Shown: positions 10,323-21,548 of the stretch, piece by piece
How the letters are laid out: each line of letters begins with the position of its first letter
How positions within the stretch are numbered: position 1 is the first letter of the stretch
From: Notospermus geniculatus
Lineage: Eukaryota; Nemertea; Pilidiophora; Heteronemertea; Lineidae
NCBI GenBank assembly: GCA_002633025.1
Contig: NMRB01000910.1
Coordinates: forward strand, 74,439-138,438
DNA: 64,000 nt
Direction: 5' to 3'
Position numbers and translations under genes: made by a program
Notes under the pieces: generated by a model
Told to the model about the DNA's origin: nothing
The model's database searches: none
Seen by the model: the letters and a program-made list of their open reading frames with translations, nothing else

Positions 10323-10490
10323 AATAGCCCTTTTTACACGGAGTCGGTTCGATCCGAATTGAGGCCAGTTCACGTCTTTTGTACGGTGGAAAAGCCATGC
10401 GACCTGTACTGTTCTTCCATTTTCATGGTAAAAATGAAAAGGAACTGGCCTCGAACCGCATCAAACTGACTCCGTGTCAAAAGGGCTATT
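10323..10490. mobile_element. 168-bp MITE with AATAGCCCTTTTTACACGG ends
   Basis: Left AATAGCCCTTTTTACACGG and right CCGTGTCAAAAGGGCTATT are complementary with one or two mismatches. Subterminal GAGGCCAGTTC pairs with GAACTGGCCTC. Confidence 0.85.
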
Positions 10491-10520
10491 GTCCATCATG
10501 CCCATTGTTTTACCCTGGAG

Positions 10521-10919
10521 CCTGATTCACAAAGTTCTCTAATGCCCCATCACACTGAGCTACATGTAGTTCTCAGTACGTTCTTGAAAATGTTGCCGAA
10601 TGGGCTCAAATTGTGTGCGAATGGGGTGGACGTAGTGGCAACTGTTTACCGTCTTTACGAACTTCATCTGGACGGGGTCGGACGGGAAGTGTGTTGCAGC
10701 ACTTCGAGACGCTATTTGGCCAACATTAGGCCTAGACGTTTTAGCCCGTTTTATGATTTTTTAGGACGGGGCAGGACGTTTTGAGAACTATTAGTGTGAC
10801 AGTACCTTTAACAGTTAAGAATTCGTAACATTCTAGGAATTACTGTGCGTCAGCCATTGAACAATGGTTTAAGAGGACGCTACGAATCCGCAACTCTAAG
10901 TATGCTTTGTGAATAAGGT
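10521..10919. mobile_element. MITE with CCTGATTCACAAAG ends, hosting a nested MITE
   Basis: CCTGATTCACAAAG at the left and CTTTGTGAATAAGG at the right form imperfect TIRs. The interior is occupied by the family F element 10545-10803. Confidence 0.6.
10545..10803 (+). mobile_element. Family F MITE (CCCCATCACACTGAG ends), copy 1
   Basis: Starts CCCCATCACACTGAGC and ends with a GGACGTTTTGAGAACTATT / AGTGTGAC block. Two further copies, one inside the other, are at 17349-17833. Confidence 0.75.
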
Positions 10920-11455
10920 CTCTGTTGCGTAAGATGGACCGGTCGTCTTAGTTTTGTGCTATTGTTTAGGACGGATATGACCATAGTACGTTCCTTGGTT
11001 TCGTTCTATTGCGTATGACATTTCAGCCATGTCTTTGCGGAGCAAAGTTTTTGAATTTCACCTTTTCTGACATTTGTTTTGCAATTGTTTCACATACTGT
11101 AATAAGTTGGTATTTCAGAACAATATATTCCGCTGGAAACTATTTGACTATCGCCATCCGTAATATCGCATGTTACCGTGCAAAGCGTGACATTTTGAAG
11201 TTCTTTGGAATCCACCGCCCATTGAAAGACTCCTAGCATGACCACGAACGCAGGGTTCTTTTATGCAATACGTTTATGTCACTCAGACATATATAAGGCC
11301 TGACGATGGCACCAGTATTCTTACCTAGATGAGCTTTCCTCATTGTTCAGTATTGCCAACAGTCATGGAACTAAAAATTCAAAAAAAAGTTGACCCCAAA
11401 CATTCCAAACAGATGATGTGGGACGCAACAACACATCTTTCGTTAAAACAAAATC
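10920..11455. other. Unannotated intronic/intergenic DNA
   Basis: No gene or defined repeat seen. Confidence 0.5.
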
Positions 11456-11570
11456 TTTTTGATCGGCGACTGATCCCGATCGTCGTAACTGAGACGCAAC
11501 TGCAGTCATGTCACACCATATCGGCGACTGATTTGTTCCACGCGGTCGTGCCTCAGACGCAAGGTGATCC
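11456..11570 (+). repeat. Dispersed repeat L, copy 1
   Basis: Same-orientation match to 47250-47355, including CCATATCGGCGACTGATTTG and TTCCACGCGGTCGT. No function recognised. Confidence 0.7.
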
Positions 11571-11670
11571 GGAAAGGTCTGTCGCCACCTTACCTCTGCC
11601 GTCGCAAGGTCGACCTCACATCAGCAATAGACGCGAAGACGGCGTGTGCTTGAGGAGGTGAGGAGGCAGT

Positions 11671-12202
11671 TAGTCTCGGTCACCCAGCCGCTGTTTCGAA
11701 TCTGGGGATCGAACAAGCGTCTGGGATCAAACTGCGAAATTACTGTTTGGAGGCTTACCAAGATCCTGGTACGCTCGCTGATTGGCTAATCAGGGACAGA
11801 GCTAGTCATTCATTTCCATCCGCCGATTCCTCCCATTTGAAAATCACAATCCGGCTGCTGATTGGGCAAGAGAAGTGATCATGTGATCTCGTCATGGCCG
11901 ATGACCATATAGTGTCAGTTGGGTTTTCTCGATCTCGTCTTCCATACGGATACACAATTCCTGCTCAGACTTCAGCCTGAAATTCAACTCCAATAAGTTG
12001 ATGCTGTCCTGGGCGCTGTCTCAGATCACTTCGCTAATCGATTAGTGCCAGATTCAGACATTCTGGAAGGTTGTGAGACTGACTTGAGTGAGTGAGTCTG
12101 ACCCGAAATTCGCAGTTGCGCGAGACTACAATCGAACAGTAAAAATCAAGTTTGAGGCCAGACTCTGTAATAGTAATGAAAGAGTCTGGCTGCGCGAGAC
12201 TA
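11671..12202. mobile_element. MITE with 9-bp target duplication (Mutator-like), copy 2
   Basis: Ends TAGTCTCGG and CGAGACTA. Flanked by the perfect 9-bp repeat GGAGGCAGT at 11662-11670 and 12203-12211. The interior (for example CCAATCAGCAGCCGG and CTTCTCTTGCCCA in reverse) is inverted relative to 4305-4850. Non-coding. Confidence 0.85.
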
Positions 12203-12211
12203 GGAGGCAGT

Positions 12212-12718
12212 GTGTGAAAAAGTAGAGTCACTACGCCTCAATGTATTTGATATTGACACACCCTGTAGACAACACGCCCTCACGTAATCAATTAAAGATT
12301 GTATTCACCTCGATAAAGATCATATTTTCTATTCTTTTTGTTTTTACAAAGTTTGCCTTCCTGCTCGAGCCTAAAAGCTCTCTCACACGCTACTTGCAGC
12401 AACCATTTACCGCTGCATACAATGACGATGCACTTTGCCATTTGCGTGTAATTACCTTGTTCGGGTGCATTCGTTGAAGAGAGAAACATGCAATTTATGC
12501 CAGATTTTTTCTAAAAGGATCTGTTCCTTTTCTTGTTGGCAAGAAAGTAGATGGCGAATACATGGGAGATTAACGAGGTACACACAAACTCGGGTTAAAC
12601 ATCCAATAGGTATTTAACCCTTCGTAATGTTGAACAAAGCGAGTTCGTTACGCGCTGCAGGCGTGGATTTCTAATGAAGGAAAGATGCTGCTGCGCATGT
12701 AGACTGAGGCGTTCAATA
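12212..12718. other. Unannotated DNA
   Basis: Overlapping short frames on both strands, no recognisable product or repeat. Confidence 0.5.
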
Positions 12719-13114
12719 GTGAGGTTTCGCAAATCTGACAAAACACAAAGTGCGAAATACGAAATTGGACTTCATTTCCAAGACGTGATGTATTTCAGGA
12801 GATGGTTGGTAACTCAAATATCGCCTGCTGCAAGGGCGTCGTTTAGCGTATGACGTTAGATCGATAGAGTTACGGTGTACATGTATATTAAACTTTGAAA
12901 TTTATCTTTCGTTTCGACTTCGTAGATACGAAATGGAAATTTCAAAAATTCAAGATGCACCATAACTCTCTCGGTCTTGGATGAAAGGCTAAAAGACGCA
13001 CTGGCAGCAGGGACAGTTGTGGTGCAACCATCTCCAGAAATACATTCGGTCCTGGAAATGAAGTTGAAGTTCGTATTTCGTACTTCGTGTTTCGTCAGAT
13101 TTGCGAACACTCGC
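12719..13114. mobile_element. Family E MITE (GTGAGGTTTCGCAAATCTGAC ends), copy 1
   Basis: About 396 bp fold-back with left end GTGAGGTTTCGCAAATCTGA and complementary right end, flanked by TA. Arms contain repeated CGAAATACGAA words. Other copies: 39629-40030, 49875-50231, partial 61918-62048 and 63812-64000. Confidence 0.9.
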
Positions 13115-13454
13115 TAATCTCTGTGTACGCAACCTTGAACTGCGCAGCATTACAGAGACAGAGAGCAACGTTGCCAACATTTGTTACGAGGATACCGACC
13201 CAACTGGTATCAACGCTGATTGGTCGATTCTGAATCCAGATGTTACAGCCATGCTGATTGGCCATATTATCTTTGACGGGGGTCACATGATTGAAAAATG
13301 GCGTCGGCGTGATCAAGATCACGTGATTGATGCCACCGTACGCAACGCAGCATCACACGTCAAGTTGTATACGTTGCAGCCGACCATCGGTGGTGAGACC
13401 GAGGGTCTTGCCGCGCGAGACTACTGTACATTGCTTTCACCCAAAGGTGTTTTT
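13115..13454. other. Open frame of unknown significance between two repeats
   Basis: A 145-codon plus-strand frame starts in the right end of the family E MITE (13101) and ends inside the family B element (13538). Only about 110 codons lie in unique sequence. No domain recognised; chance or an exon fragment are both possible. Confidence 0.25.
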
Positions 13455-14372
13455 GTCCTCGGAGGGGGACTTGAAAATACCGGCCGTCCGTGCGCCTCTG
13501 CCGCTCGGCGCTCGGTGCTCGCCGCTCGCCGCTACTAGTCCCTTCCGCTCTATAACTTAAGAACGACTGAAGATTTTGGATTCATATTTGGTGGAGGGAT
13601 GTATCATGGGCCAAAGGTGTGTCGCGTGAAAGAATCGGCCAAATCCGATTCTCCACTTTGCCACCAGGGGGCCGAAAGCCAAAACACAAAAACTGCGATC
13701 ACGCCTTTAATACTGAATGGAATTTCACGAAATTTTTATGGTAGGCTCATCTAGCACGGGTACATAACATATCTTACGGGTTTTCAATTTAATTCATTTT
13801 TCAGCCCTCTAGGGGGCGCTTTGTAAAATCCACATAAGTTCCCTTCCGCTCTGTAACTTCTGAACGACTGAAAATTTTGGGTTGATATTTGATGGGGGGA
13901 TGTACCATGGGCCAACGGTGTGTCGCGTGAAAGAATCGGCCAAATCCGATTCTCCACTTTGCCACCAGGGGGCCAAAAGCCAAAACACAAAAACTGCGAT
14001 TACGCCTTTAATACTGAACGGAATTTCACAAAATTTTTATGGTAGGCTCATCTAGCAAGGGTACATAATATACTCTGCGGGTTTTCAATTACATTCATTT
14101 TTCAGCCCTGTAGGGGGCGCTTTGTAAAAACCACATAAGTTCCCTTCCGCTCTGTAACTTATGAACGACTGAAAATTTTGGGTTGATATTTGGTGGAGTG
14201 ATGTATCATGGGCCAACGGTGTGTCGCGTCAAAGAATCAACCAAATCTGATTTTCCACTTTGCCACCAGGGGGCCAAAAAACCGAATCACATAAACTGTG
14301 ATTGTGCCATTAATACTGAACTGAATCTTCAAAATACATGCCCGTCGGACTTGCACCCGGGCGACGGGGGAC
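13455..14372 (+). mobile_element. Tandem-unit repeat element, family B, copy 1
   Basis: Begins GTCCTCGGAGGGGGAC, then a CCGCTCG tract, then three units starting CCTTCCGCTCTATAACTT at 13542, 13842 and 14143 (301-bp period; the third is truncated). Each unit contains TTTGCCACCAGGGGGCC and CCAAAACACAAAAACTGCG. It ends with a hairpin near 14338-14372 (CCCGTCG ... CGACGGG). Second copy at 25989. Confidence 0.85.
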
Positions 14373-14891
14373 GTTCAATGCTGTGCTTGTAAAGCTAATA
14401 ATGCCGTTTCGGAGTTCAGTTCTCGATTCAGTACATGTACTTTTGCTTCAGATTATCGGTTTTCTCCTACACCCAACACGGCATGATGCATTTATATGTG
14501 ACCCAGTCTCGGAAAACCAGGCACAGGTCTCCAGCATGTGCCAAGGCCCTTGACTACCCTGTTAGGTCATCAACTCCTAACTGAAGAATAGCCTCTCTTG
14601 GGTACTGTAACAGCTTATGGCCGCTATTAATACACGATCAAATTTTTCATCCAATTTTCTGAATATGCTCAATAAAGGCCTACATGCGGGTTGATACAAT
14701 GAAGCCCCAATTAGCCCGGAACCTGAATTTCCAAAAAAATGGATGAAAAATTACATCGGCCATTAATTGATTTCAGCCTTTGTAGTGCAACCACTGCTCT
14801 AACTATTATTCATTTCCTCCTGGGAGACTTTTGCCTGAATTTCCCAGGTCCAGCCACATAATATTGTCAAACATGTAGGCCTATTTGACTA
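14373..14891. other. Unannotated DNA
   Basis: A weak inverted pairing of ATTTTTCATCCAATTTT-like and GGATGAAAAATTACATC words (14641-14760) suggests a decayed small fold-back. No gene. Confidence 0.4.
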
Positions 14892-15269
14892 TAGCTAAGG
14901 TTACACCTGTTGAAAATACCCGTGTTTTTCTAGACCCGTGTCAAACCCGTGTGTACGAAAATCCCGGCGAGAGGTCACACTACTACATTGTCGTTAAGTA
15001 GCCCGGCGACAGTTGCGCTGCAAACATTGACTCTTCGGTCATTTCTGAATTGGCACACATTGTCGGAGGCGTGAAAACGACGTCACTTAATGGCTGCGCC
15101 ATCTGTCGCCGTGCTAAGAACTAACGAAAACACGGGGATTTCGAAAAGCACGGCGAGATTGCCGTGTCTCAAAAACCCGTGTTTTTCAGACACGGGTTTC
15201 TTGAAGCCCGGCAATTCATAGGTGTGGCCGCAAAAAACCCGGGGATTTTGTGTAGTGTAACCACGGCTA
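14892..15269. mobile_element. Family G MITE (AAGGTTACAC ends), copy 1
   Basis: TA-flanked ends GCTAAGGTTACACCTG and GTGTAACCACGGC. The interior carries the palindrome GTCTCAAAAACCCGTGTTTT / AGACACGGG, and GTGACGTCATTTTC-like and ACCGAAGAGTCAATG blocks. Copies at 50876-51783 and 59096-59381. Confidence 0.85.
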
Positions 15270-15862
15270 TTGTCTGATGACGTCAGTTTGTCTTTTATTA
15301 AGGCAGAAATTGACGACACAGTTGTCGGAAAAAACTGATCTGTTACGAAGAAGATTCTTGGCAGGTGACCTATCAGTGCGTGCCATCACAAACCGACGGT
15401 AGCCAAGGAAATCGTGGCCTCCCACTGGGCGCCGGGAAAAAGAATCCCGGCGCCTTTTGTCCCGTCTAATTATATCGAAATAGAAAGCACGCAAAATTAG
15501 CCATCAATTATTAAAGAACTATTAATTAACACAAAAGATCGCACTACTATGCTAAGAGCAGTCTCAATCATGAAGTCGGCGTTGACAATAGACTGTTGAT
15601 GTCAATTTCTCCGCTGAAAGGAACGCATCCGATGCGATGATTCATGTTTTGGTAATGTTCATTTGTATCCTGGCGACGTCTGCTAAATCATTCAAAATCA
15701 TTTGTCGGAATGTTGACGTATTGTCGCCATCTTTAAAAATGCACGACTCAGTAAATCTAGTTGATTCACTAGCTGTAAAGAAATCTACTATCATTTACAG
15801 CTATAATTTTCAATTGTCAAATATGGGAAGATCTTTTTTACCGTAATGCATTTACGCTCGAC
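15270..15862. other. Unannotated DNA
   Basis: No recognised gene, RNA or repeat. Confidence 0.5.
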
Positions 15863-16019
15863 CCGGTGTAAGGTCGATCAGTGTTCCCCGTATTTCTGTG
15901 TTTTTCTTATTGTTTCCCTCCTGACGGATTAAGCGGCAACTAACCCAACAATAACCATTATAGGCCGTGTCTATTGTTGGGGAACACTGAGCTACAGAAA
16001 CACTCACAGATGTTACCTT
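15863..16019. mobile_element. Family H MITE (CCGGTGTAA ends), copy 1
   Basis: Starts CCGGTGTAAGG; contains CAGTGTTCCCC and its complement GGGGAACACTGA flanking TATTGTT. About 157 bp. Related copies: 23738-23840, 31334-31381 (half), 33721-33906, 55413-55548. Confidence 0.7.
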
Positions 16020-16025
16020 TTGTTT

Positions 16026-16205
16026 AATGAGAGGGCGCCGTACTAGCACCACACGGCGTCGCTGCGAGCGTTGTGACCGAAATTTCTTTTTTCTAACGTT
16101 ATTTCAGTTTACTTCTGGCATGAAAATAACCCATTTGTTTTGGTTACCGGACAGTAAAACTTACATCATGTCGCCACTAACCGCTGGCGTTGTTGGCGGA
16201 AAAGA
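16026..16205 (+). mobile_element. Family I MITE, left-end fragment
   Basis: Matches the left half of 43003-43386 and 35873-36232: TGTGACCGAAATTTCTTTTT, ACGTTATTTC, TTTACTTCTGGC, ACAGTAAAACTTAC. Confidence 0.75.
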
Positions 16206-17348
16206 ATGAAGTATCACCAAAAGATGGCGCCGATGACGCCTGAGCAATTAAATGCCACTATTGACAGTTGAGCCGACACCGCTGTAAGATACGTGTTGGC
16301 TGGTTGAAACACGTCGACCATGTCGAGAGGCACAGGTCGTAATAATGGAGGTGACAGATACGGGAACCAGTCAAGGCATTACCGGTTCCTGATTGGCTGC
16401 TGCCTTGAAAGCGACATCTTACGACGAGAAGTACATGTATGCCCCGCTCGTGGTTGAGATTACAGCTTGGATTGATAGAGCTCCTCATTTAACTGTAATT
16501 TGCTCCGTCACTTAAGATTTTAGATAGAAATTGCCTCACATTATGCTCTCCAGCAATCGTGTTAATATTTGTATGCTGATCAATAAGTATTTGCCAACCG
16601 CACAAGAAGTAATCGCCTAATGTTCGCATTCTCTACTTGATAATAATGTCTACCTCGGCAGCTATAAATCCTAAAAGCTCGCTAACAGCAGCACAGAATA
16701 ATCTCGTATCTGACTGAAGGCATTAGACGTCAATATTACGAGTAAATTGCACCCTAAACTGATCATTATAGTCTGTGTTTTTGTAAGAGAAACGCGTTTA
16801 GAAACATACAAGCCGTGCTTAGAACTGTAGTGAAATGGTTTCGTAGTATGTCAAAAGTATCGCAGTATAAGTTGGCTAACATTGCCGTGCTTCTTTGTAC
16901 ACGTTACTGTTGATTTGTGCGTGTGTCTTTGGCACGCTTAGGTTGAAATCGACGGGTAAAGGAATATTGGGCTCACTATGCCGATGATTTGTCGTCGGTC
17001 CTGCTAATTTCCTGTATTGGGGCCCCGAAGCCGTCTAACTTCGTGGGGTATTGACATCTATAGATGTACCATTGTGTACTTTGTAACTTGGAAAGGTTTG
17101 GTCTGGTGAATGTATGGATTTGTGCGGTTTGATACAAGGGATACGTCGCTATAAGTACTTGGCTTTAGTCAAAGGCGAATAAGAGGCAAGTTGTTAACCC
17201 GTACCATATGATGCTGAAGAAAAGTTGGTATCGTGAAGTGCGGCAAGTAACATTGCCTCTCTGCGGCAGAATTGTACGGAATGGTATAAGAAGCGCGCGA
17301 ATTTCGGCGTCGATGAATGCACTGGGCAAGTCGTTGAGTAACGCTTAT
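16206..17348. other. Unannotated DNA
   Basis: About 1.1 kb without a recognised gene or element. Near 17290-17345 a GAATTTCGGCGTCGATGAATGCAC block resembles the diverged repeat at 17850-18190. Confidence 0.5.
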
Positions 17349-17833
17349 GCCCCAATCACTCTGAGCTAGTTCTCAGTACGTTCTTGAAAATTTCCAACTG
17401 GCTCAAACTGTGTGCGAACGGAGTGGACGTAGTGGCAACTTTTTACAGTCTTTTTACAAACTTCATGGACGGGAAGGGTGCTCCAGAACATCGAGGCATT
17501 ATTTGGCCAAGGGTAATACCCCCATCACACTGAAGTCGTTCTCAAAACGTCCTGCCCCGTCCTTAAAAAATCGTAAAACGGGCTAGAACGTGTATCCTTG
17601 GCCAAATAATGCTTCGATGTACTGGAGCACCCTTCCCATCCACGAAGTTCGTAAAAAGACTGTAAAACGTTGCCACTACGTCCACTCCGTTCGCACACAG
17701 TTTGAGCCCGTTCGGCAAAATTTTCAAGAACGTACTGAGAACTAGCTCAGTGTGATGGGGGTATAACACTTTCTAGCCCGTTTTACGATTTTTTGAGGAC
17801 GGGCAGGACGTTTTGAGGACTACTTAAGTGTGA
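17349..17833 (+). mobile_element. Family F MITE, copy 2, interrupted by copy 3
   Basis: The left part (17349-17518) and right part (17762-17833) together match 10545-10803. The break falls after GGCCAAGG and before ACTTTCTAGCCCG. Confidence 0.8.
17519..17761 (-). mobile_element. Family F MITE, copy 3, nested inside copy 2
   Basis: A complete element (CCCCATCACACTGA ... TCAGTGTGATGGGG) lies in inverse orientation within copy 2, an insertion of a family member into itself. Confidence 0.8.
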
Positions 17834-17849
17834 CAGGCCCTTTAGCACC

Positions 17850-18190
17850 AGAAGTGGCCGTGATGAGAGCATATGTCCCCAAAGAAAATTGGCTGCCACC
17901 GATAGGGTGTGGTCATCTAGAATGCAGGGACTCCTTATAGAGTTGTTTACCGTACCGGTGCTCAACCCCCACAGTCGTTGAGAAACGCGTTTTCAAACGC
18001 AGAGATTTCGGCATGAATGCACGATGCGAGTTGTTCAGTAACGTCTAGTATCAGAAGTGGCCGCAGTTTCGGAGATGGAAGCGTGTCCCTTGGGGAAATT
18101 CGCCACTGCCGATAGGCCGCGGCCATCGAAAAGGCAGTGACTCCTTCTCGATGTTACTGAACGGTCCTCCATCGCCCACACAGGAGAAAT
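17850..18190 (+). repeat. Two diverged direct repeats
   Basis: CAGAAGTGGCCG ... CTGCCACCGATAGG ... GGACTCCTT near 17850-17945 recurs as CAGAAGTGGCCG ... CACTGCCGATAGG ... TGACTCCTT near 18053-18160; ATTTCGGCATGAATGCAC (18010) has a relative near 17305. An old tandem duplication; no coding signal recognised. Confidence 0.55.
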
Positions 18191-18482
18191 TGCATCCTCG
18201 TACCCAGGGTCTTCACAACCGACTCCCCTTCTCGCGCTTGGTTAAGACCCTGGCGACGTCCATGCCATTTCGTTGGGGAAGCAACGGAGTACTGAACTCC
18301 GTCGAATCCAGCCAATCACAGTGAAGCTTCTATCCCGTCTTGGTCATATCCCAAAATGGCAGATGTGAAAATTTCTCGATTCGCTGACAAACTCGCTGAG
18401 TTTCTGATTGTTCCTGAATTAACTTCGCGACAACATGATTCTCACGGGTTTTCTAGATAACGAGGACGTACCAATGGTCGTA

Positions 18483-18542
18483 CCAATGAACTGGATCATA
18501 CCTTCGTGTTTTGATCAAAACATGAAGGTATGATGCAGTTCA
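18483..18542. repeat. 60-bp hairpin
   Basis: ATGAACTGGATCATACCTTC pairs with GAAGGTATGATGCAGTTCAT around TTTTGATCAAAA. Arms of about 29 bp with two mismatches. Fits a mini fold-back; a small-RNA precursor is possible but untested. Confidence 0.7.
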
Positions 18543-19516
18543 TGTGTTTCGGGCAGCTGTCATTTGACAGCGTGCATAAATTATGGAATTGAGAAACAAT
18601 GCTACATGTAGGAGCCTGGTATCCGGGAACTCGTAACACCAGATCTATGTGCAGACGTTGTAGCACTAGGCCGATTTTGTCTTATTACATCAAGTGGCAT
18701 TTCCCCACTGCTTGGTTTATTTGTGAATTACCGATTGGCGAGTACACACGAGGGAATGTCCCTCTTCCCCAACAAAACGGGGTGGATGTCCTCAAGGCAT
18801 TGAGGGAGGGTACAACCGTAAATGACCTGCGATTCTCAGGATGGAGGATTTGACGTGGTTCACGAAGTGGGCCAACACCGTACGAAGGGCGACATGAATA
18901 TCCCCACCGACGACACAATCGGCCGTCTCCGAGAGATTCTTATCGTCGGCATAAATGTAATTGCTCCCGCCAGCAATAACTGAACCCAGACATTAGACAT
19001 GACAAGGGCTTTCCTATTACTCCAGCCAACGATATCCCCACGGGCCTGTTGTTGACAACTTGTAAACCTCTTGATAGACTATTGATAGGGCATTGACATC
19101 CCGACCCTTCGTGGGCAGGCAAGAAAAGAAACTAATCAGATTGCTTCACGGATGCAGTAATTCGCTGTAGGCTATTTACCACAAGACAAATGGACATGTG
19201 CCTTCTTATTCGGACGGTAATTCATTCATGATGGATGTCGCTGTGTCCAAGCGAGCTAATCCGACGTAGAAAGGTCGTGGGTCTTTTGTAAAGGTGGAGT
19301 ACTCCGACGAATCTAATGGACAGAAAGATGAGGAGGGGACAATGGGATAATGATACCCCTGTGATGGATTTCCTCCACACGCTTGGGAACTGCAGCCGTT
19401 GACTTGTACCTTGCTCTTTATCAGCGAAGAAACAAAGGCTGACTCGGCATTTTGATGGGTTTTCATACAGCAGAGACTCTTTATTGCACTAAAATCGCAG
19501 TTGTAAAGCCAGGCGT
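18543..19516. other. Unannotated DNA, possible minus-strand exon remnant
   Basis: No recognised element. A minus-strand frame (19541-19206, 111 codons, TAA stop) has fairly protein-like composition in its last 65 residues but no domain I can name. I leave it as unassigned. Confidence 0.25.
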
Positions 19517-19927
19517 ACATCGCACTTGTGATTGGAAGCAACTGATCTGATCAGTCACTGGTGATGTACGCGCTGCGTGCACATCGCAAATTCAGCAACT
19601 CGGTGAAACTAGGAGGATCGAATCAGCCGTCATGTCCTGACCGCGTACATCGCACATTGCGACTGGCAGCAACGCAGGTAACATCCGGGGCGTTGAGACT
19701 GACGAGACGAGATTTCGTTCACTGAACTTCAGAAAACTGCGACTGATCAGTCGCAAGCCCGCGTACATCGCAGCAACTGAACGAAACTGGGTACAACTAG
19801 TGGCTAGAAAGTTGAACATGTGCAACTCGCGGCGACTGGCAAAATTTCAGTTCCAGCGAGTCGCAGGGGTGCGTACTCCAGTTCGAGCTGGATCCTACCA
19901 GTCGCCAGTAGCTCAGTGGCGACCACG
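19517..19927. repeat. Diverged repeats with GCGTACATCGCA core
   Basis: GCGTACATCGCA-type words recur near 19517, 19644 and 19760, with palindromic ACTGATCAGTC and AGTCGCAGG motifs between them. Looks like stacked degenerate elements rather than coding DNA. Confidence 0.45.
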
Positions 19928-20052
19928 GGTAGCCGCATAGAAGCTCCGCTAGTGCTTCGACAGCCTATCGGTGTTAAAATGCATGGAAAAAATGTACAGC
20001 ACTATCACCAGATGGGCTCCGCTAGCGCTAGCGGGGTTTCTATGCGGCCACC
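19928..20052. mobile_element. 125-bp hairpin MITE
   Basis: GGTAGCCGCATAGAAGCTCC at the left pairs with GGTTTCTATGCGGCCACC at the right, with an inner GCTAGTGCT / AGCGCTAGC pairing. Confidence 0.7.
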
Positions 20053-20109
20053 CCAGTTGTCTCCAGTCGCAAGTGTGAATGTCCAGAGGTCTGGCATTGC
20101 CATGTCCAG

Positions 20110-20530
20110 TGTCTCATGTTGGTGACGGTCGGCGTTGCTGACCACACGGCAGGCTGCTGATAGTATCTTAGAATCAAAGTCCAACCACTGAGGCTTATAA
20201 TGTCACAGAGGTTTGGCATTGCAGGTGTAAAGGGAAAGAATGTCCCCAGGAAAAACTGTCCCAGGAACAAAAGATCCTATTGTTACATTCTAATCTCTGG
20301 GGATTGGTTTTCAATAGTCATGCCGCTTATTCCGTCATTCAAAAATAGAAGTGGACACTTTTTACAGGGGGACACTCTGTACCGTTACACTTGGTCCAGC
20401 TGATCCGGTTGGTGATGATCGGCATTGCTGACCACACAGCAGGCTGTTGATATCTTCGAATCAAAGTTCTGCCACTGACGCTTTTGATATGATAATGTTG
20501 GAGATCCAAGTGGCAATGCCAGGTCTCTGC
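20110..20530 (+). repeat. Direct repeat pair, about 100 bp
   Basis: GTTGCTGACCACACGGCAGG with AATCAAAGTCCAACCACTGA (20130-20190) recurs as ATTGCTGACCACACAGCAGG with AATCAAAGTTCTGCCACTGA (20425-20480). Confidence 0.65.
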
Positions 20531-20764
20531 GACCTTCCAACTGCGAGTTTGAGAACACCTTTGGGCATGTTCAGTGGTAGAGGGAGGTTCACTGTTTCTC
20601 TCTGGATGGGTTGCTGTCATATAGTACGGTATACCATTCGCTCGGAGTTGGTTTACTGAAATTTTACTTTGAGTCGCGTGATCTAAGGAAAGTTTCTCCC
20701 TTACAAATTCGTCGACGATTTTATGGCGTCGAATTCTAGGAATTAGGGTGCCAGCCCAATAGCT

Positions 20765-20950
20765 ACACTGTAAAAAGAAATAGGCACAGCGTACCCATGG
20801 CAATGGGTAAATTCCTTGTCCACTTTGTAAGCTCATTTTTCATGGGCTCGCAGTACCCATCATATGGGTATAACTCGGAATGAGTGTTTCCATGTTGGTA
20901 TGTGTGCCCACGGCTCCGTACCCATAAAAACGGATGATTTTTTACAGTGT
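20765..20950. mobile_element. MITE with ACACTGTAAAAA ends
   Basis: ACACTGTAAAAA at the left and TTTTTACAGTGT at the right are perfect complements; inner CGTACCCAT / ATGGGTA pairs. A common MITE terminus in animal genomes. Confidence 0.75.
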
Positions 20951-21548
20951 GTTAGTGTAGTAAATGACCTACATCTACATGTAAGTAAATCAGATTTGAT
21001 CGGGATTTTTTTTCGGTTTTGTAAGCTAAGACGTGTTTTTTAGACGACTTACGGCGAAACCTACTGCAATTGGCGTATTTACCAATTTGTCTGCGACAGG
21101 TGTAACCATTTGATATAATGAAAGTTGTATGATGTTGTAAAAATCCCGTCTGGTAATGTTTGTCCCCAGCGGCAAACAAAGTTTCCTTTCACGTCCATTG
21201 AATCGGTGGCGGCAAACATTGCGAGACAGTGTTAGTATCGGGATTTTTTACACGGTATAACTTCATCTGACAGGGCCAGGAAACTTTTTTTTCAAGAAAG
21301 GCCGTCGTTCCAGCCGAACATCGTCCGAAGTAATATTTCAGATTCTTCGATAGCAAGATCCGCTTGTTGCAGTTGCATGGTCTCCTTGGCCGAGTATGGG
21401 TTTTGATGATAATGCTCTAGGGTATTGGCCGGAGTAGGCCTACTCTTTGGCTTCGATGTTGAATTGGATTTTTCTGAGTTACGGTTTCGCATACGACAAC
21501 CTTACAAGAAACTCATATGTCTTGGAACACTCGAACAATGTCGTTTTT
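20951..21548. other. Unannotated DNA
   Basis: GGGATTTTTT occurs twice (21001, 21240), but no gene or defined element is seen. Confidence 0.5.

Noticed and set aside
18483-18542. microRNA precursor
   Set aside because: Hairpin length is suitable, but almost perfect pairing and the abundance of fold-back MITEs around it make a transposon origin more likely.
19206-19541. Terminal exon of a minus-strand gene
   Set aside because: The C-terminal part looks protein-like but no acceptor, domain or companion exon could be supported.
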